From: Streptomyces sp. NRRL S-337
Lineage (GTDB): Bacteria > Actinomycetota > Actinomycetes > Streptomycetales > Streptomycetaceae
DNA: 64,000 nt
Assembly (NCBI RefSeq): GCF_000720175.1
Contig: NZ_JOIX01000028.1
Span: 18,828 to 82,827 of the forward strand
Direction of reading: 5' to 3'
Shown here: one piece after another, positions 37,072-46,431 of the stretch
Numbering within the stretch: position 1 is the first letter of the stretch
How the letters are laid out: each line of letters opens with the position of its first letter
Position numbers and translations under genes: made by a program
The notes under the pieces: generated by a model
Told to the model about the DNA's origin: nothing
The model's database searches: none
Seen by the model: the letters and a program-made list of their open reading frames with translations, nothing else

Positions 37072-37084
37072 GTCGGTGTCCTCC

Positions 37085-38209
37085 TCAGCCGGCCCGGTAC
37101 GGTTCGGCATCCGCGGTGCGCAGGGTCAGCCCGTGTCCCGGGGCTCCGTCGGCGCCTGGTGTCACGCTGCCGCCCGACGGGTCCAGCACGCCGTCGAACA
37201 GCAGGTTCTCGATGCGGACGTGGTCGTGGAACCACTCCAGGTGGCGCAGGTTGGGGATCGCCGCGGCCGCGTGTGCGTGGACGTGGGGCGCGCAGTGCCC
37301 GGAGAGCGCCAGGCCGCGGGCCTCGGCGAGGGCGGCGGCGCGCAGCCAGACCGTGAGGCCGCCGCAGCGGGTGGCGTCGGCCTGGAGGCAGTCCACCGCG
37401 CGGGCGTCCAGCATGTGCGCGAAGTACGGGAGGGTGTAGCCGTATTCGCCGGCGGTGACCTCGGCCGGCACCGCTTCGCGGACCTGTGCCAGGCCCGTCA
37501 GGTCGTCGGAGGAGACCGGCTCCTCGAACCAGGTGACGCCGTGCCGGGCGAGGTGGTCGGCGAGCCGGACGGCCTGCTTGACGGTGTAGCCGCCGTTGGC
37601 GTCGACGTACAGCTCGGTGGCGGGGCCGATGCTGGTGCGGGCCTGGGTGATGCGTTCCCGGTCGCGGCCCTCGGCCCGGCCCCAGGACTCCCCGATCTTG
37701 ATCTTGACCCGGGGCAGTCCCTGTTCCTCGACCCAGCCGCGCAGCTGCCGGTCCTGCCGGTCGGCGTCGTAGGTGGTGAATCCCCCGCTGCCGTACACGG
37801 GCACCGCCCGGACGGCCGCGCCGAGCAGCCTGACGAGCGGCAGGCCGAGCAACCGGGCCTTGAGGTCCCACAGGGCGATGTCGACGGCGGACAGGGCGCC
37901 GGCGATCAGCCCGGGCCGGCCGGCGTTGCGCACCGCCCGGGACATCGCCTCGTTGGCCGCGGGCACGTCCCAGACGGACGCGCCGCGCACCGCGTGGGCC
38001 AGTACGTCGCGGACCACGGCGGCGGTCTGGGGCGCGCCGTAGGTGTAGCCCAGGCCGGTGGTGCCGCCGGAGCGTAGCTGCACCACGACCAGGGTGGTCT
38101 CGTGCCACTCCAGGGTGCCGTCGGCCTCGGGCGCGTCGGTGGGGACGGTGTAGGCGGCCGCCTCGACCGCGTCGACGACCGGGTCACCGCCCCCGTGGGT
38201 CTGATGCAC
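37085..38209 (-). CDS. Enolase-superfamily enzyme (mandelate-racemase/muconate-lactonizing type)
   Basis: 374-residue enolase-superfamily protein that would abstract a proton alpha to a carboxylate. KIKIG gives the K-x-K base; YVDANGGY, FEEPV and TAGEYG supply the three acidic Mg ligands; SGHCAPHVHAH provides a C-terminal His. This set resembles acid-sugar dehydratases. GTG at 38209 is two bases after the stop of the TPP enzyme, so coupled. Substrate could be a sugar acid; not determinable here. Confidence 0.87.
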   Translation of the reverse strand: MHQTHGGGDPVVDAVEAAAYTVPTDAPEADGTLEWHETTLVVVQLRSGGTTGLGYTYGAPQTAAVVRDVLAHAVRGASVWDVPAANEAMSRAVRNAGRPGLIAGALSAVDIALWDLKARLLGLPLVRLLGAAVRAVPVYGSGGFTTYDADRQDRQLRGWVEEQGLPRVKIKIGESWGRAEGRDRERITQARTSIGPATELYVDANGGYTVKQAVRLADHLARHGVTWFEEPVSSDDLTGLAQVREAVPAEVTAGEYGYTLPYFAHMLDARAVDCLQADATRCGGLTVWLRAAALAEARGLALSGHCAPHVHAHAAAAIPNLRHLEWFHDHVRIENLLFDGVLDPSGGSVTPGADGAPGHGLTLRTADAEPYRAG

Positions 38210-38211
38210 CG

Positions 38212-40026
38212 TCAGCCCTGGTCCGACCGGCCGTGCCGGTGCTTGCCGCCCGGCAGCATCTCCTGGACCTTCGCCTTGAGGCCCTGCTTGACCATCGCGG
38301 TGCGGTCACTGTCGCCCTTGAGGATGGCCGTGGCCGCGGCCTCGATCTGGTCGAGGCTGGCATGCGGCGGGATCGGCGGGACGGCCGGGTCGGTGCGGAA
38401 GTCGATGACGAACGGCCGGTCGGCGGCGAGCGCCTTGCGCCAGGCGTCCTCCACCTCGCCGGGCTTCTCCACCCGGACGCCGTCCAGGCCGATGGAGCGG
38501 GCGAAGTCGGCGTAGCGCACGTCCGGGAGCGCCTGTGAGGGCAGGAACTGCGGGGCGCCGGACATGGCGCGCATCTCCCAGGTCACCTGGTTGAGGTCCT
38601 GGTTGTTGAGCACGGCGACGATCAGCCGCGGGTCCTGCCACTCGGACCAGTACTTGCCGGCGGTGATCAGCTCGGCCATGCCGTTCATCTGCATCGCGCC
38701 GTCCCCGACGAGGGCGATCGCCGGCCGGTCGGGGTGGGCGAACTTCGCACCGATGACGTACGGCACGCCGGGGCCCATGGTCGCCAGCGTCCCGGAGAGC
38801 GAACCCCGCATCGTGCCGCGCATCCGCAGGTGGCGGGCGTACCAGTTGGCGGACGAGCCGGAGTCCGCGGCGAGGATGACGTCGTCGGGCAGCAGCGCGT
38901 CGAGGGCGTGGACGACGTACTCGGGGTTGACCGGGTCGGCCTCGACGGCGGCCCGCCGCTCCATCACCTCCCACCAGCGGGCGGTGTCCTTCTCGATCTT
39001 CTTCCGCCAGGTGCCGTGCTTCTTCGTCCTGAGCTGCGGCAGCAGCCGCTGCAGGGTCGCCTTGGCGTCGCCGACGAGGTTGACCTCGAAGGGGTAGCGC
39101 ATCCCGACCATGTGCGGGTCGATGTCGATCTGCACCGCCCGGGCCTGGTCCAGCTCCGGCATGAACTGGGTGTAGGGGAAGCTGGACCCCACCACGAGCA
39201 GGGTGTCGCAGTCCCGCATCAGCTCGTACGACGGGCGGGTGCCCAGCAGCCCGATGGCCCCGGTGACGTACGGCAGGTCGTCGGGCAGCGCGTCCTTGCC
39301 TAGCAGCGCCTTGGCCACCCCGGCACCGAGGACGTCGGCGAGCTGCTCCACCTCGGCGCGGGCCCCGCGGGCGCCCTGCCCGATCAGTACGGCGACCTTC
39401 TCCCCGGCGTTGAGGACCTCCGCGGCGCGGGCGAGGTCGTCGTCGGTCGGCACCGGCGCGTAGGAGGCGAGGCCGAGGCTGGAGGGGACCATCTTGAAGG
39501 CGTGGGTGGGCGGCGAGTAGTCCAGTTCCTGCACGTCGGCGGGGACGATCACCGCGGTCACGGTCCGCCGGCCGTAGGCGGTGCGGATGGCCCGGTCGAT
39601 CGCGTTGGGCAGCTGCTCGGGGACGGTCACCATCTCGAGGAAGTCGGAGGCGACGTCCTTGTAGAGGCTGACCAGATCGACTTCCTGCTGGTAGGAGCCG
39701 CCCATGGCGCTGCGGTTGGTCTGCCCGACGATCGCCACCACGGGCACGTGGTCGAGCTTGGCGTCGTAGAGGCCGTTGAGCAGGTGGATGGCGCCGGGCC
39801 CGGAGGTCGCCGCGCAGACGCCGACCCGGCCGGAGAACTTGGCGTAGCCGACGGCCTGGAAGGCGGCCATCTCCTCGTGCCGCGCCTGGATGAACTGCGG
39901 TTTGTTGTCGGCGCGTTCCCAGGCGGCGAGCAGCCCGTTGATGCCGTCGCCGGCGTAGGCGAAGACGTGCTCGACGTCCCACTCACGCAGCCGGGCAAGG
40001 ATGTGGTCAGAGACCTTGGTCGACAC
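38212..40026 (-). CDS. Thiamine-pyrophosphate-dependent enzyme (pyruvate oxidase/PoxB-like)
   Basis: 604-residue TPP enzyme of the acetolactate synthase/pyruvate oxidase family. ARHEEMAAF contains the catalytic Glu, SGPGAIHLLNGLYDAK the PYR domain, and GDGAMQMNG...NNQDLN the TPP/Mg motif (~435-470). It is nearest in style to PoxB pyruvate:quinone or pyruvate oxidases. Its GTG start lies within the 3' end of the flavin/Fe-S oxidoreductase (20-nt overlap), so the two are translated together. Possible role: oxidative decarboxylation of pyruvate (inference). Confidence 0.88.
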   Translation of the reverse strand: MSTKVSDHILARLREWDVEHVFAYAGDGINGLLAAWERADNKPQFIQARHEEMAAFQAVGYAKFSGRVGVCAATSGPGAIHLLNGLYDAKLDHVPVVAIVGQTNRSAMGGSYQQEVDLVSLYKDVASDFLEMVTVPEQLPNAIDRAIRTAYGRRTVTAVIVPADVQELDYSPPTHAFKMVPSSLGLASYAPVPTDDDLARAAEVLNAGEKVAVLIGQGARGARAEVEQLADVLGAGVAKALLGKDALPDDLPYVTGAIGLLGTRPSYELMRDCDTLLVVGSSFPYTQFMPELDQARAVQIDIDPHMVGMRYPFEVNLVGDAKATLQRLLPQLRTKKHGTWRKKIEKDTARWWEVMERRAAVEADPVNPEYVVHALDALLPDDVILAADSGSSANWYARHLRMRGTMRGSLSGTLATMGPGVPYVIGAKFAHPDRPAIALVGDGAMQMNGMAELITAGKYWSEWQDPRLIVAVLNNQDLNQVTWEMRAMSGAPQFLPSQALPDVRYADFARSIGLDGVRVEKPGEVEDAWRKALAADRPFVIDFRTDPAVPPIPPHASLDQIEAAATAILKGDSDRTAMVKQGLKAKVQEMLPGGKHRHGRSDQG

Positions 40027-43000
40027 GGACGTTCCTCTTTTCTCGTCGGTTGAGTGCGGCGGCCACCCCGGCGGCCAGCGCCCCGAGGCCGGTCAGGGCG
40101 GCGCCGGCGGTGACCAGCCGGGCGTCCCGGGCGGGGACCCGCGGCCGGTCGGCGCCCTGCTCGGGACGGCCGGCGGGCAGCGGACCGTCGAGGCCGAGCG
40201 CCAGCGCCTCGGCCAGATGGAGTGCGCCCCGGCCGGTGTCGCCGTCGGCGATCTGGGTACGGCAGCTGAAGCCGTCGGCGAGCACCAGGGCGGCGGGGTC
40301 GGCGGCGCGGACGGCCGGCAGCAGGCCCTGTTCGGCGATGGTCATGGAGACCTGGTGGTGGCCGCGTTCGAAGCCGAAGTTCCCGGCCAGCCCGCAGCAG
40401 CCGACGTCCAGGACGTCCGCGTCCAGCCCGGCCCGGCGCATCAGCTCACGGTCGGCGTCGTCCTTGAACACCGCGTGCTGGTGGCAGTGGGTCTGCACGG
40501 TCGCCGGCCGGTCGAGCCGGGGCGGCCGCCAGTCCCCGGGGGCGTGGTGGACGAGCTGTTCGGCGAACGTCCGGAACTGCCCGGCCAGCCGCGCCACGTC
40601 CTTGTCGTCGGGGAACAGCTCGGGGGCGTCGGCGCGGAACACCGCGGTGCACGACGGCTCCAGCCCGATGACCGGCGTCCCGGCCTCGATCCACGGCCGG
40701 AGCTCACGGACGGTGCGGCGCAGCACCCGCTTGGCGGTCGTCAGCTGCCCGGTCGAGATCCAGGTCAGCCCGCAGCACACGGGCCCCGGTGGTACCGCGA
40801 CCCGGAAGCCGGCGTCCTCCAGGACCCGCACCGCCGCCCTGGCGACGTTCGGGTGGAGGTGGTTGCTGAAGGTGTCCGGCCAGAGCAGCACCGTCCGGGC
40901 GTCCCCGGGGTCCGGCTGCGGGCGGCCGGACGCGGTCCACCATTCGGTGAACGACTCCGCGGCGAAGGCCGGTGCGGTCCGCTCGGTGGCCACCCCGGCG
41001 GCGCGTTTGCCCAGCCGGGCCAGTACGGGTGCCCGCAGCGCCGCGTTGACCAGCCGTGGCGCGCCGCGCGCCAGCTTGGCCCACAGCGGCAGCCAGCCCA
41101 GGGCGTAGTGGGCGGCCGGGCGCAGCCGGCCGGCGTAGTGGTGGGCGAGGAACTCCGCCTTGTAGGTGGCCATGTCGACGCCGGTGGGGCAGTCGGACTT
41201 GCAGCCCTTGCAGGCCAGGCACAGGTCGAGCGCGTCGCGGACCTCGGTGGACCGCCAGCCGTCGGTGATCGCCGAGTCGGCGTGCCCGTTCAGCATCTCG
41301 AACAGCAGCCGGGCCCGTCCGCGGGTGGAGTGCTCCTCCTCGCCGGTGGCCCGGTACGAGGGGCACATCACCCCGCCGGTGGGGGTGCGGCAGTTGCCGA
41401 TGCCGACGCAGCGCATCACCGCCCGGGTGAAGGAGTGCTCGTCGTCCGGGTAACCGAAGTGGGTGCGGTGGGTCTCGGGCCGCCAGGCCGGGCCGAGCCG
41501 GAGGTGGTCGTCGGTCCGGTGGGGACGCACGACCTTGCCGGGGTTCATCCGGTCGTCCGGGTCGAAGAGCGCCTTCAGCTCGCCGAAGGCCCCGGTGAGC
41601 CGTTCCCCGAACATCTTCGGGAGCAGTTCGCCGCGCGCCTGCCCGTCGCCGTGCTCGCCGGAGAGCGACCCGCCGTACGAGACGACGAGGTCGGCCGCGC
41701 GGTGCAGGAAGGCGCGGAAGTCCGCCACTCCCTGAGCGGTCTTGAGCTCGAAGGGGATGCGGGTGTGCACGCACCCCTGGCCGAAGTGGCCGTACAGCGA
41801 CGGGTGGTCGTAGTCGAACTCGGCGAACAGTGCCTTCAGATCGCGCAGGTAGTCACCGAGCTTCTCCGGCGGGACCGCGGAGTCCTCCCAGCCCTCCCAG
41901 GTCTCCCGGTCGTCCGGCGGCCGCGCGGTCACGCCGAGGCCGGCCTCGCGCGCCTTGAGCATCCGCTGCTCGCGCGCGGGGTCGTCGGAGAACGCCACGG
42001 TCGGATCGCTCTCCTTGCGGTCCAGCGCCCGGAGCAGGTCGTGGCACTGGGCGTCGACGTCCTCCTTGGTGTCGCCGGTGAACTGCACCAGCAGCCAGCT
42101 GTCGCCCTCCGGGAAGATCTCCAGGGAGTCGAGGTAGGCGTGCTCCTCGCGCATCAGCTGCGCCATCCGGCCGTCCAGGGCCTCCAGTTGGGTGGGGTTG
42201 CCGTGCGCCAGCAGCCGGGGCACGTCGTCGGCGGCCGCGCAGATGTCGGGATAGCCGAGCACCACCATGGCCTCGCAGGGCGGCACCGGAACCAGGTCCA
42301 GCTCGGCGTGCAGGACGGTGACCAGGGTGCCCTCGCTGCCCACCAGCGCCCGGGCGACGTCGAAGCCCTTCTCCGGCAGCAGCGAGTCCAGGTTGTATCC
42401 CGACACCCGCCGCGGAATGTCGGGAAATCCCCGCCGGATGTCGCCCAGATACCGGTCCGCGAGTTCCCGCAGGCCCCGGTAGATTTCCGCCCGCCGGCCG
42501 CCTTCCGCCTGGATCTCCGCGTATTCCTCCGGCGAGGTGGGCCCCACCCACATCCGGACGCCGTCATAGGTGAGGATCTCCAGCCGCCGCACATTGTCGA
42601 CGGTCTTTCCGTACGCCTGGGCCGAGGCGCCACAGGAATTGTTGCCGACCATTCCGCCCAGCGAGCAGTGGCTGTGCGTAGAGGGTTTCGGGCCGAACTG
42701 CAGTTTCTCCCCGGCCAGTTGCCGGTTGAGTGCGTCGAGCACGATGCCCGGTTCGACCACGCACCGGCGCCGTTCGGCGTCCACCGACACCAGGCGGTCG
42801 CCGTATTTCGTCCAGTCGATGACCACGGCGGTGTTCGTGCACTGCCCGCCGAGGCTGGTCCCGCCGCCCCGGGAGAGCACCGGCGCACCGAATTCGGCGC
42901 ACACCCCGACCGCGGCCGCACCGGCGTCGACGGTCCGCGGAACGACCACGCCGATCGGCACCTGCCGGTAGTTGGAACCGTCCGTGGCATAGGCGCCGCG

Positions 43001-43138
43001 GCTGCCCGCGTCGAAGCGCACCTCACCGTCCACCCGCTCGCGCAGCGCCTTCTCCAGCGCACCGGTGCGCGCGGCGGGGAAGGTCTCCGGCGAGCCGTTC
43101 CGCCGCTGGTCCGGCGTCGTCTCCTGTCGGTGGTCCAT
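40007..43138 (-). CDS. FAD-linked / Fe-S oxidoreductase (D-lactate dehydrogenase-like fusion)
   Basis: 1043-residue fusion: FAD-binding PCMH domain (~55-280; SRGGGTSLGGQC, GGMVGNNSCGA), FAD-oxidase C domain (~290-560), a ferredoxin-like region with CVGIGNCR and CLACKGCKSDCP clusters (~600-690), CCG cysteine-rich domain (VCCGLTW, CCGLAGNFG, ~770-965) and one C-terminal transmembrane helix (~1008-1028). This is the D-lactate/2-hydroxyacid dehydrogenase layout, probably donating electrons to quinone. ATG at 43138 follows AGAAGG. Overlaps the TPP gene by 20 nt. Confidence 0.92.
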   Translation of the reverse strand: MDHRQETTPDQRRNGSPETFPAARTGALEKALRERVDGEVRFDAGSRGAYATDGSNYRQVPIGVVVPRTVDAGAAAVGVCAEFGAPVLSRGGGTSLGGQCTNTAVVIDWTKYGDRLVSVDAERRRCVVEPGIVLDALNRQLAGEKLQFGPKPSTHSHCSLGGMVGNNSCGASAQAYGKTVDNVRRLEILTYDGVRMWVGPTSPEEYAEIQAEGGRRAEIYRGLRELADRYLGDIRRGFPDIPRRVSGYNLDSLLPEKGFDVARALVGSEGTLVTVLHAELDLVPVPPCEAMVVLGYPDICAAADDVPRLLAHGNPTQLEALDGRMAQLMREEHAYLDSLEIFPEGDSWLLVQFTGDTKEDVDAQCHDLLRALDRKESDPTVAFSDDPAREQRMLKAREAGLGVTARPPDDRETWEGWEDSAVPPEKLGDYLRDLKALFAEFDYDHPSLYGHFGQGCVHTRIPFELKTAQGVADFRAFLHRAADLVVSYGGSLSGEHGDGQARGELLPKMFGERLTGAFGELKALFDPDDRMNPGKVVRPHRTDDHLRLGPAWRPETHRTHFGYPDDEHSFTRAVMRCVGIGNCRTPTGGVMCPSYRATGEEEHSTRGRARLLFEMLNGHADSAITDGWRSTEVRDALDLCLACKGCKSDCPTGVDMATYKAEFLAHHYAGRLRPAAHYALGWLPLWAKLARGAPRLVNAALRAPVLARLGKRAAGVATERTAPAFAAESFTEWWTASGRPQPDPGDARTVLLWPDTFSNHLHPNVARAAVRVLEDAGFRVAVPPGPVCCGLTWISTGQLTTAKRVLRRTVRELRPWIEAGTPVIGLEPSCTAVFRADAPELFPDDKDVARLAGQFRTFAEQLVHHAPGDWRPPRLDRPATVQTHCHQHAVFKDDADRELMRRAGLDADVLDVGCCGLAGNFGFERGHHQVSMTIAEQGLLPAVRAADPAALVLADGFSCRTQIADGDTGRGALHLAEALALGLDGPLPAGRPEQGADRPRVPARDARLVTAGAALTGLGALAAGVAAALNRREKRNVRVDQGL

Positions 43139-43225
43139 ACACACCTTCTGCCGTTTCTGCGCTACGAAAGGCCCGGACGCCCACGCGGACGGCCGGGCGT
43201 ACGGGCCCGGGGTGGTTCTGACGGT

Positions 43226-43792
43226 TCAGTCCGGGCCGCCACCGCGGCCGGTCAGCAGGTCCCGGGCGCGGTCCACCAGCCCGAGCCCCGGGGCCAGCAA
43301 CTTGTTCGCCGGCGGGGCGTCGGGGACGCCCGGGTGCGGCCGGGTGGGCGCGAGCTTCTTGGCCGCCCGGACCTTCTCCCCGAGCGCTTCGAGTTCCCCG
43401 GGAAGGCACGCCTCACGCAATCGGGCGAACAGTTCCCTCTCCTCGTCCTGGATGTGCGCCCGGACCTCCGTACGGAGTTTCACGAACAGCTCGTTGAACG
43501 CACGGTCTTCCGCATCGAGCCGTTCCAGGTCTTTCAGCAGCCCTTCCACGCGCTGGTGGTCGGCGATTTCCTGGTCGGCCAGGGCGGCGCCGTCCGGCAG
43601 CTTCTCGCGGACCGCGGGGTAGAGGTACTGCTCCTCGGCGACGGAATGCCGGACGATGTCGATCGTCAGCCGGTCGAGCAGCTTTTTGCGCACCGAGGCC
43701 GCGGGGACCGCCGCCTCGATCTGGTCGAACAGCGCGGCCATCTCCCGATGGTCCGCGGCCAACTCCGTGATGACATCTCCGCCGTGTCCCAT
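43226..43792 (-). CDS. Hemerythrin HHE domain protein
   Basis: 188-residue protein with an N-terminal hemerythrin-like four-helix bundle: ELAADHREM, RHSVAEEQYLYP, DHQRVE and HIQDEERELF give the His/Glu set for a non-haem diiron site. C-terminal tail Pro/Ala-rich. Roles in oxygen, NO or redox stress are known for the family. It precedes the flavin oxidoreductase by 87 nt on the same strand. A candidate GTTA-N15-GGGAAC promoter lies ~53 nt before its ATG. Confidence 0.9.
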   Translation of the reverse strand: MGHGGDVITELAADHREMAALFDQIEAAVPAASVRKKLLDRLTIDIVRHSVAEEQYLYPAVREKLPDGAALADQEIADHQRVEGLLKDLERLDAEDRAFNELFVKLRTEVRAHIQDEERELFARLREACLPGELEALGEKVRAAKKLAPTRPHPGVPDAPPANKLLAPGLGLVDRARDLLTGRGGGPD

Positions 43793-43844
43793 GGTCGTAC
43801 CTCCCGCCCATGTGCGCGCGTCCGCCCTTCGGCCACCAGAACGG

Positions 43845-43869
43845 GTTCCCCCGCACCGTCCCGGCTAAC
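43845..43869 (-). promoter_or_regulatory. Candidate SigB/F-type promoter of the hemerythrin gene
   Basis: On the minus strand GTTA, 15 nt, GGGAAC: the same -10-like hexamer and spacing as the LPFR small-protein promoter candidate at 54751. The start codon is ~53 nt downstream. Pattern match only. Confidence 0.3.
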
Positions 43870-43890
43870 GCCTCGACCGGCGGGAATTGC

Positions 43891-43909
43891 ACCGGATGCC
43901 GCATCCGGT
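43891..43909. promoter_or_regulatory. 19-nt palindrome between RsbU-type and hemerythrin genes
   Basis: ACCGGATGC-C-GCATCCGGT, perfect 9-bp arms, 43 nt after the phosphatase stop and ~100 nt before the hemerythrin start. It could be the terminator of the former or an operator of the latter. Confidence 0.45.
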
Positions 43910-43951
43910 TCCTTACCGGAGGCAGCGGCGGAAATGCGGCGGAGGAATGCG

Positions 43952-46048
43952 TCAGCCGGCGCCGGCCGTGCCGGGCGGCCCGGTCCGGGCCCGGGCGATG
44001 AGCAGCGCCACGTCGTCCGCGTCGTCGGGGTCGCGCAGCGCGTCGAGCAGCCGGTCGCAGGTGTCCTCCAGGGACGGGTCCGGGCGGTCCAGGAGACCGA
44101 GCAGGCGGTCCAGGCGCTCGTCGATGGTGTCCCGGCGGGTCTCGACCAGCCCGTCGGTGTACAGCACCAGGCGGTCGCCGGGGCGCAGCGCGAAGGTGGA
44201 CTCCTCGAAGGGGACGCCGCCGACGCCGAGCGGGATGCCGGTGGGCAGGTCGAGCAGTTCGGGCGGCCGGCCGGAGTGGATCAGCACCGGGGGCAGGTGC
44301 CCGGCGGCGGCGATCCGGCAGACCGCCTGCTGCGGATCGTGGACGGCGTAGACGCAGGTGGCGTACTGATCCAGGCCCGCCGTGATCCGGTCGACGTGCC
44401 GCAGCACCTCGGCCGGCGGCATGTCCAGGTCGGCCAGGGTGCCGGTGGCGGTCCGCAGCCGTCCCATCGTGGTGGCGGCCTTGGTGCCGCTGCCCATCAC
44501 GTCGCCGACCACGAGGGCCGTCTGGTCCCCGGCGAGCGGGATCACGTCGAACCAGTCGCCGCCGACCTCGTTCGTGGTGCCGGCCGGCCGGTAACGGGTG
44601 GCGATCTCCAGCCCGGCCCGCTGCGGCGGGCGGTCCGGGAGCAGGCTGCGCTGGAGCGTGACGGCGGTGTCCCGCAGGCTCTGGTAGAGCCGGGCGTTGT
44701 CCATGCTCACGGCGGCCCGGTCGGCCAGTTCGGCGGCCAGGGTCAGGTCGTCCTCGTCGAACGGGACGGGGTTGCGGCTGCGGGTGAGGCCCAGCGCGCC
44801 GAGCACCTCGCCGCGGGCGATCAGCGGGGTCGCGAGGTAGCTGTGGATACCGGCCCGGGCCAGAATCGCAGCGGCCTCCGGGTCGCGGGCGATGCGTGCC
44901 AGGGACTGCTCGTCGACGTGGCGCACGAGGATGGGCCGGCCGGTCCGTACGCATTGGGTGACCAGTCGGTCGGCGCCGTAGCTGGCGATGTGGCCGGGTG
45001 GGTCGACGGCCCGGGCCGCCTCGGTGGGGTAGGCGGTGTGCACCGCGAGCGCCCGGAAGACCGCCGGGTGGGCGCCGGAGCTGGTGGGCCGGCGGTCGTC
45101 CAGGAAGGAGTCCAGGATGTCCACGGTGGCCACGTCGGCGAGCTCGGGCACGGTGACCTCGGCCAGCTCGTGGGCGGTCCGTTCCACCTCCAGGGTGGTG
45201 CCGATCCGCGCCGAACCGTCCGCGATCATGGCCAGCCGGCGCCGGGCGCGTGCCGCCTCCCCGGCCGCGCGGTGCCGGTCGGTGACGTCCACGATCACCC
45301 CGGCCACGCCGAGGATCCGCCCGCCGGGGTCCTCCAGCCGGTAGAACGAGACCGACCAGGCGTGCTCGTTCTCGGGGTCGGCGAGGGTGCGCCCCACGAC
45401 GTACCGGTCGACCAGCGGCCGCCCGGTGTCCAGCACCCGCCGCAGGGCGGCCTCCAGGGCCTGGGTCCGGATGAACGGCAGCACCTCGTGGACCGACCGG
45501 CCGAGGTGATCCCGGGCGGAGACCCCGTCGATCCGCTCCAGCGCGGGATTGACGGCCAGGTACCGCAGGTCGGTGTCCAGGACGCCGAGGCCGATCGGGG
45601 ACTGCGAGACCAGCCGGGTGGACAGCGCCACATCGCGTTCCACCTTGCTCAGGGTGGCCTCGTCGGTGGCGATGCCCAGGGCGTAGTAGTCCCCCCGGTC
45701 GTCCAGCAGCCGGACGTTGCGGAACTCCACCATCCGGGTGCTGCCGTCCTTGTGCCGGATCGGGAAGGCCCCGGCCCAGCTCTCGCCGGTCGCCATGACC
45801 TCGGCGAAGAGCCTGACCACCAGGTCCAGATGGTGCTCGTGGACCAGCAGCCGCCCGGCGAACTCTCCCAGCGCCTCCTGCGCGGAGTAGCCGAAGAGCG
45901 TTTCGGCCTGCGGGCTCCACAGCACGATCCGGCCGTCGGCGTCCAGGACCACCGCGGCGACGCCGAGCAGGTCCAGCAGTCCGCTGCGTTGCGGCACCTT
46001 GCCGACGGGCCAGTCGCCCGCCGCGCCGACGGGGTCGGCTGTGGACAT
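43952..46048 (-). CDS. PAS/GAF-regulated PP2C (RsbU/SpoIIE-type) serine phosphatase
   Basis: 698-residue sensor phosphatase. Two PAS-like domains (~20-145 and ~150-270), a GAF domain (~300-465) and a C-terminal SpoIIE/PP2C phosphatase (~480-690) with VGGDWFDVI and GDVMGSGTKAA metal motifs. Such proteins dephosphorylate anti-anti-sigma factors and activate stress sigma factors. ATG at 46048 follows GGAGGGAGGG. No transmembrane segment. Together with the SigB/F-like gene at 60.6 kb it suggests partner-switching control (inference). Confidence 0.9.
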   Translation of the reverse strand: MSTADPVGAAGDWPVGKVPQRSGLLDLLGVAAVVLDADGRIVLWSPQAETLFGYSAQEALGEFAGRLLVHEHHLDLVVRLFAEVMATGESWAGAFPIRHKDGSTRMVEFRNVRLLDDRGDYYALGIATDEATLSKVERDVALSTRLVSQSPIGLGVLDTDLRYLAVNPALERIDGVSARDHLGRSVHEVLPFIRTQALEAALRRVLDTGRPLVDRYVVGRTLADPENEHAWSVSFYRLEDPGGRILGVAGVIVDVTDRHRAAGEAARARRRLAMIADGSARIGTTLEVERTAHELAEVTVPELADVATVDILDSFLDDRRPTSSGAHPAVFRALAVHTAYPTEAARAVDPPGHIASYGADRLVTQCVRTGRPILVRHVDEQSLARIARDPEAAAILARAGIHSYLATPLIARGEVLGALGLTRSRNPVPFDEDDLTLAAELADRAAVSMDNARLYQSLRDTAVTLQRSLLPDRPPQRAGLEIATRYRPAGTTNEVGGDWFDVIPLAGDQTALVVGDVMGSGTKAATTMGRLRTATGTLADLDMPPAEVLRHVDRITAGLDQYATCVYAVHDPQQAVCRIAAAGHLPPVLIHSGRPPELLDLPTGIPLGVGGVPFEESTFALRPGDRLVLYTDGLVETRRDTIDERLDRLLGLLDRPDPSLEDTCDRLLDALRDPDDADDVALLIARARTGPPGTAGAG

Positions 46049-46431
46049 CCGGCCCTCCCTCCGCCTGCGCATCGCCGCCCTTCCCATGGTCCCCCGGACC
46101 GCGCGCGGACGCGCAGCCGTGCCGGCGGGCGACGGCGGGCGTCGAGCCGTGGTCCGCGGGCACACTCGGTCACGGCCGCCGCCGGTGCGCGCGGCCGGCA
46201 GTGGTCCGTTCGGGCGTTTGCACGATCGGGAGGCCGGCCGGAGACTGGGCTGAGCGGCCGGCTCCGTCGAGCGGCGCGCGCCTGCGGCCTGCGCAGGAGG
46301 AGCCGCCCGGAGCGCGCGGAGGCGGCGAGCACCGGCGTGGTCCGGAGCACCGGCGTGATGACCCGTCAGACCAATCGGTCGTCCCGAAACGAACCAGTTC
46401 CTGCCGACCGGTTACGGCGAAGGAGGACATG
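46049..46431. promoter_or_regulatory. 383-nt divergent intergenic region, phosphatase / alcohol dehydrogenase
   Basis: Gene-free. It contains a short direct repeat GAGCACCGGCGTG (two copies about 18 nt apart, ~46327-46360), a GAAGGAGG ribosome site at 46420-46427, and lower-GC sequence around 46365-46400 that may hold the dehydrogenase promoter. No confident promoter assigned. Confidence 0.45.
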
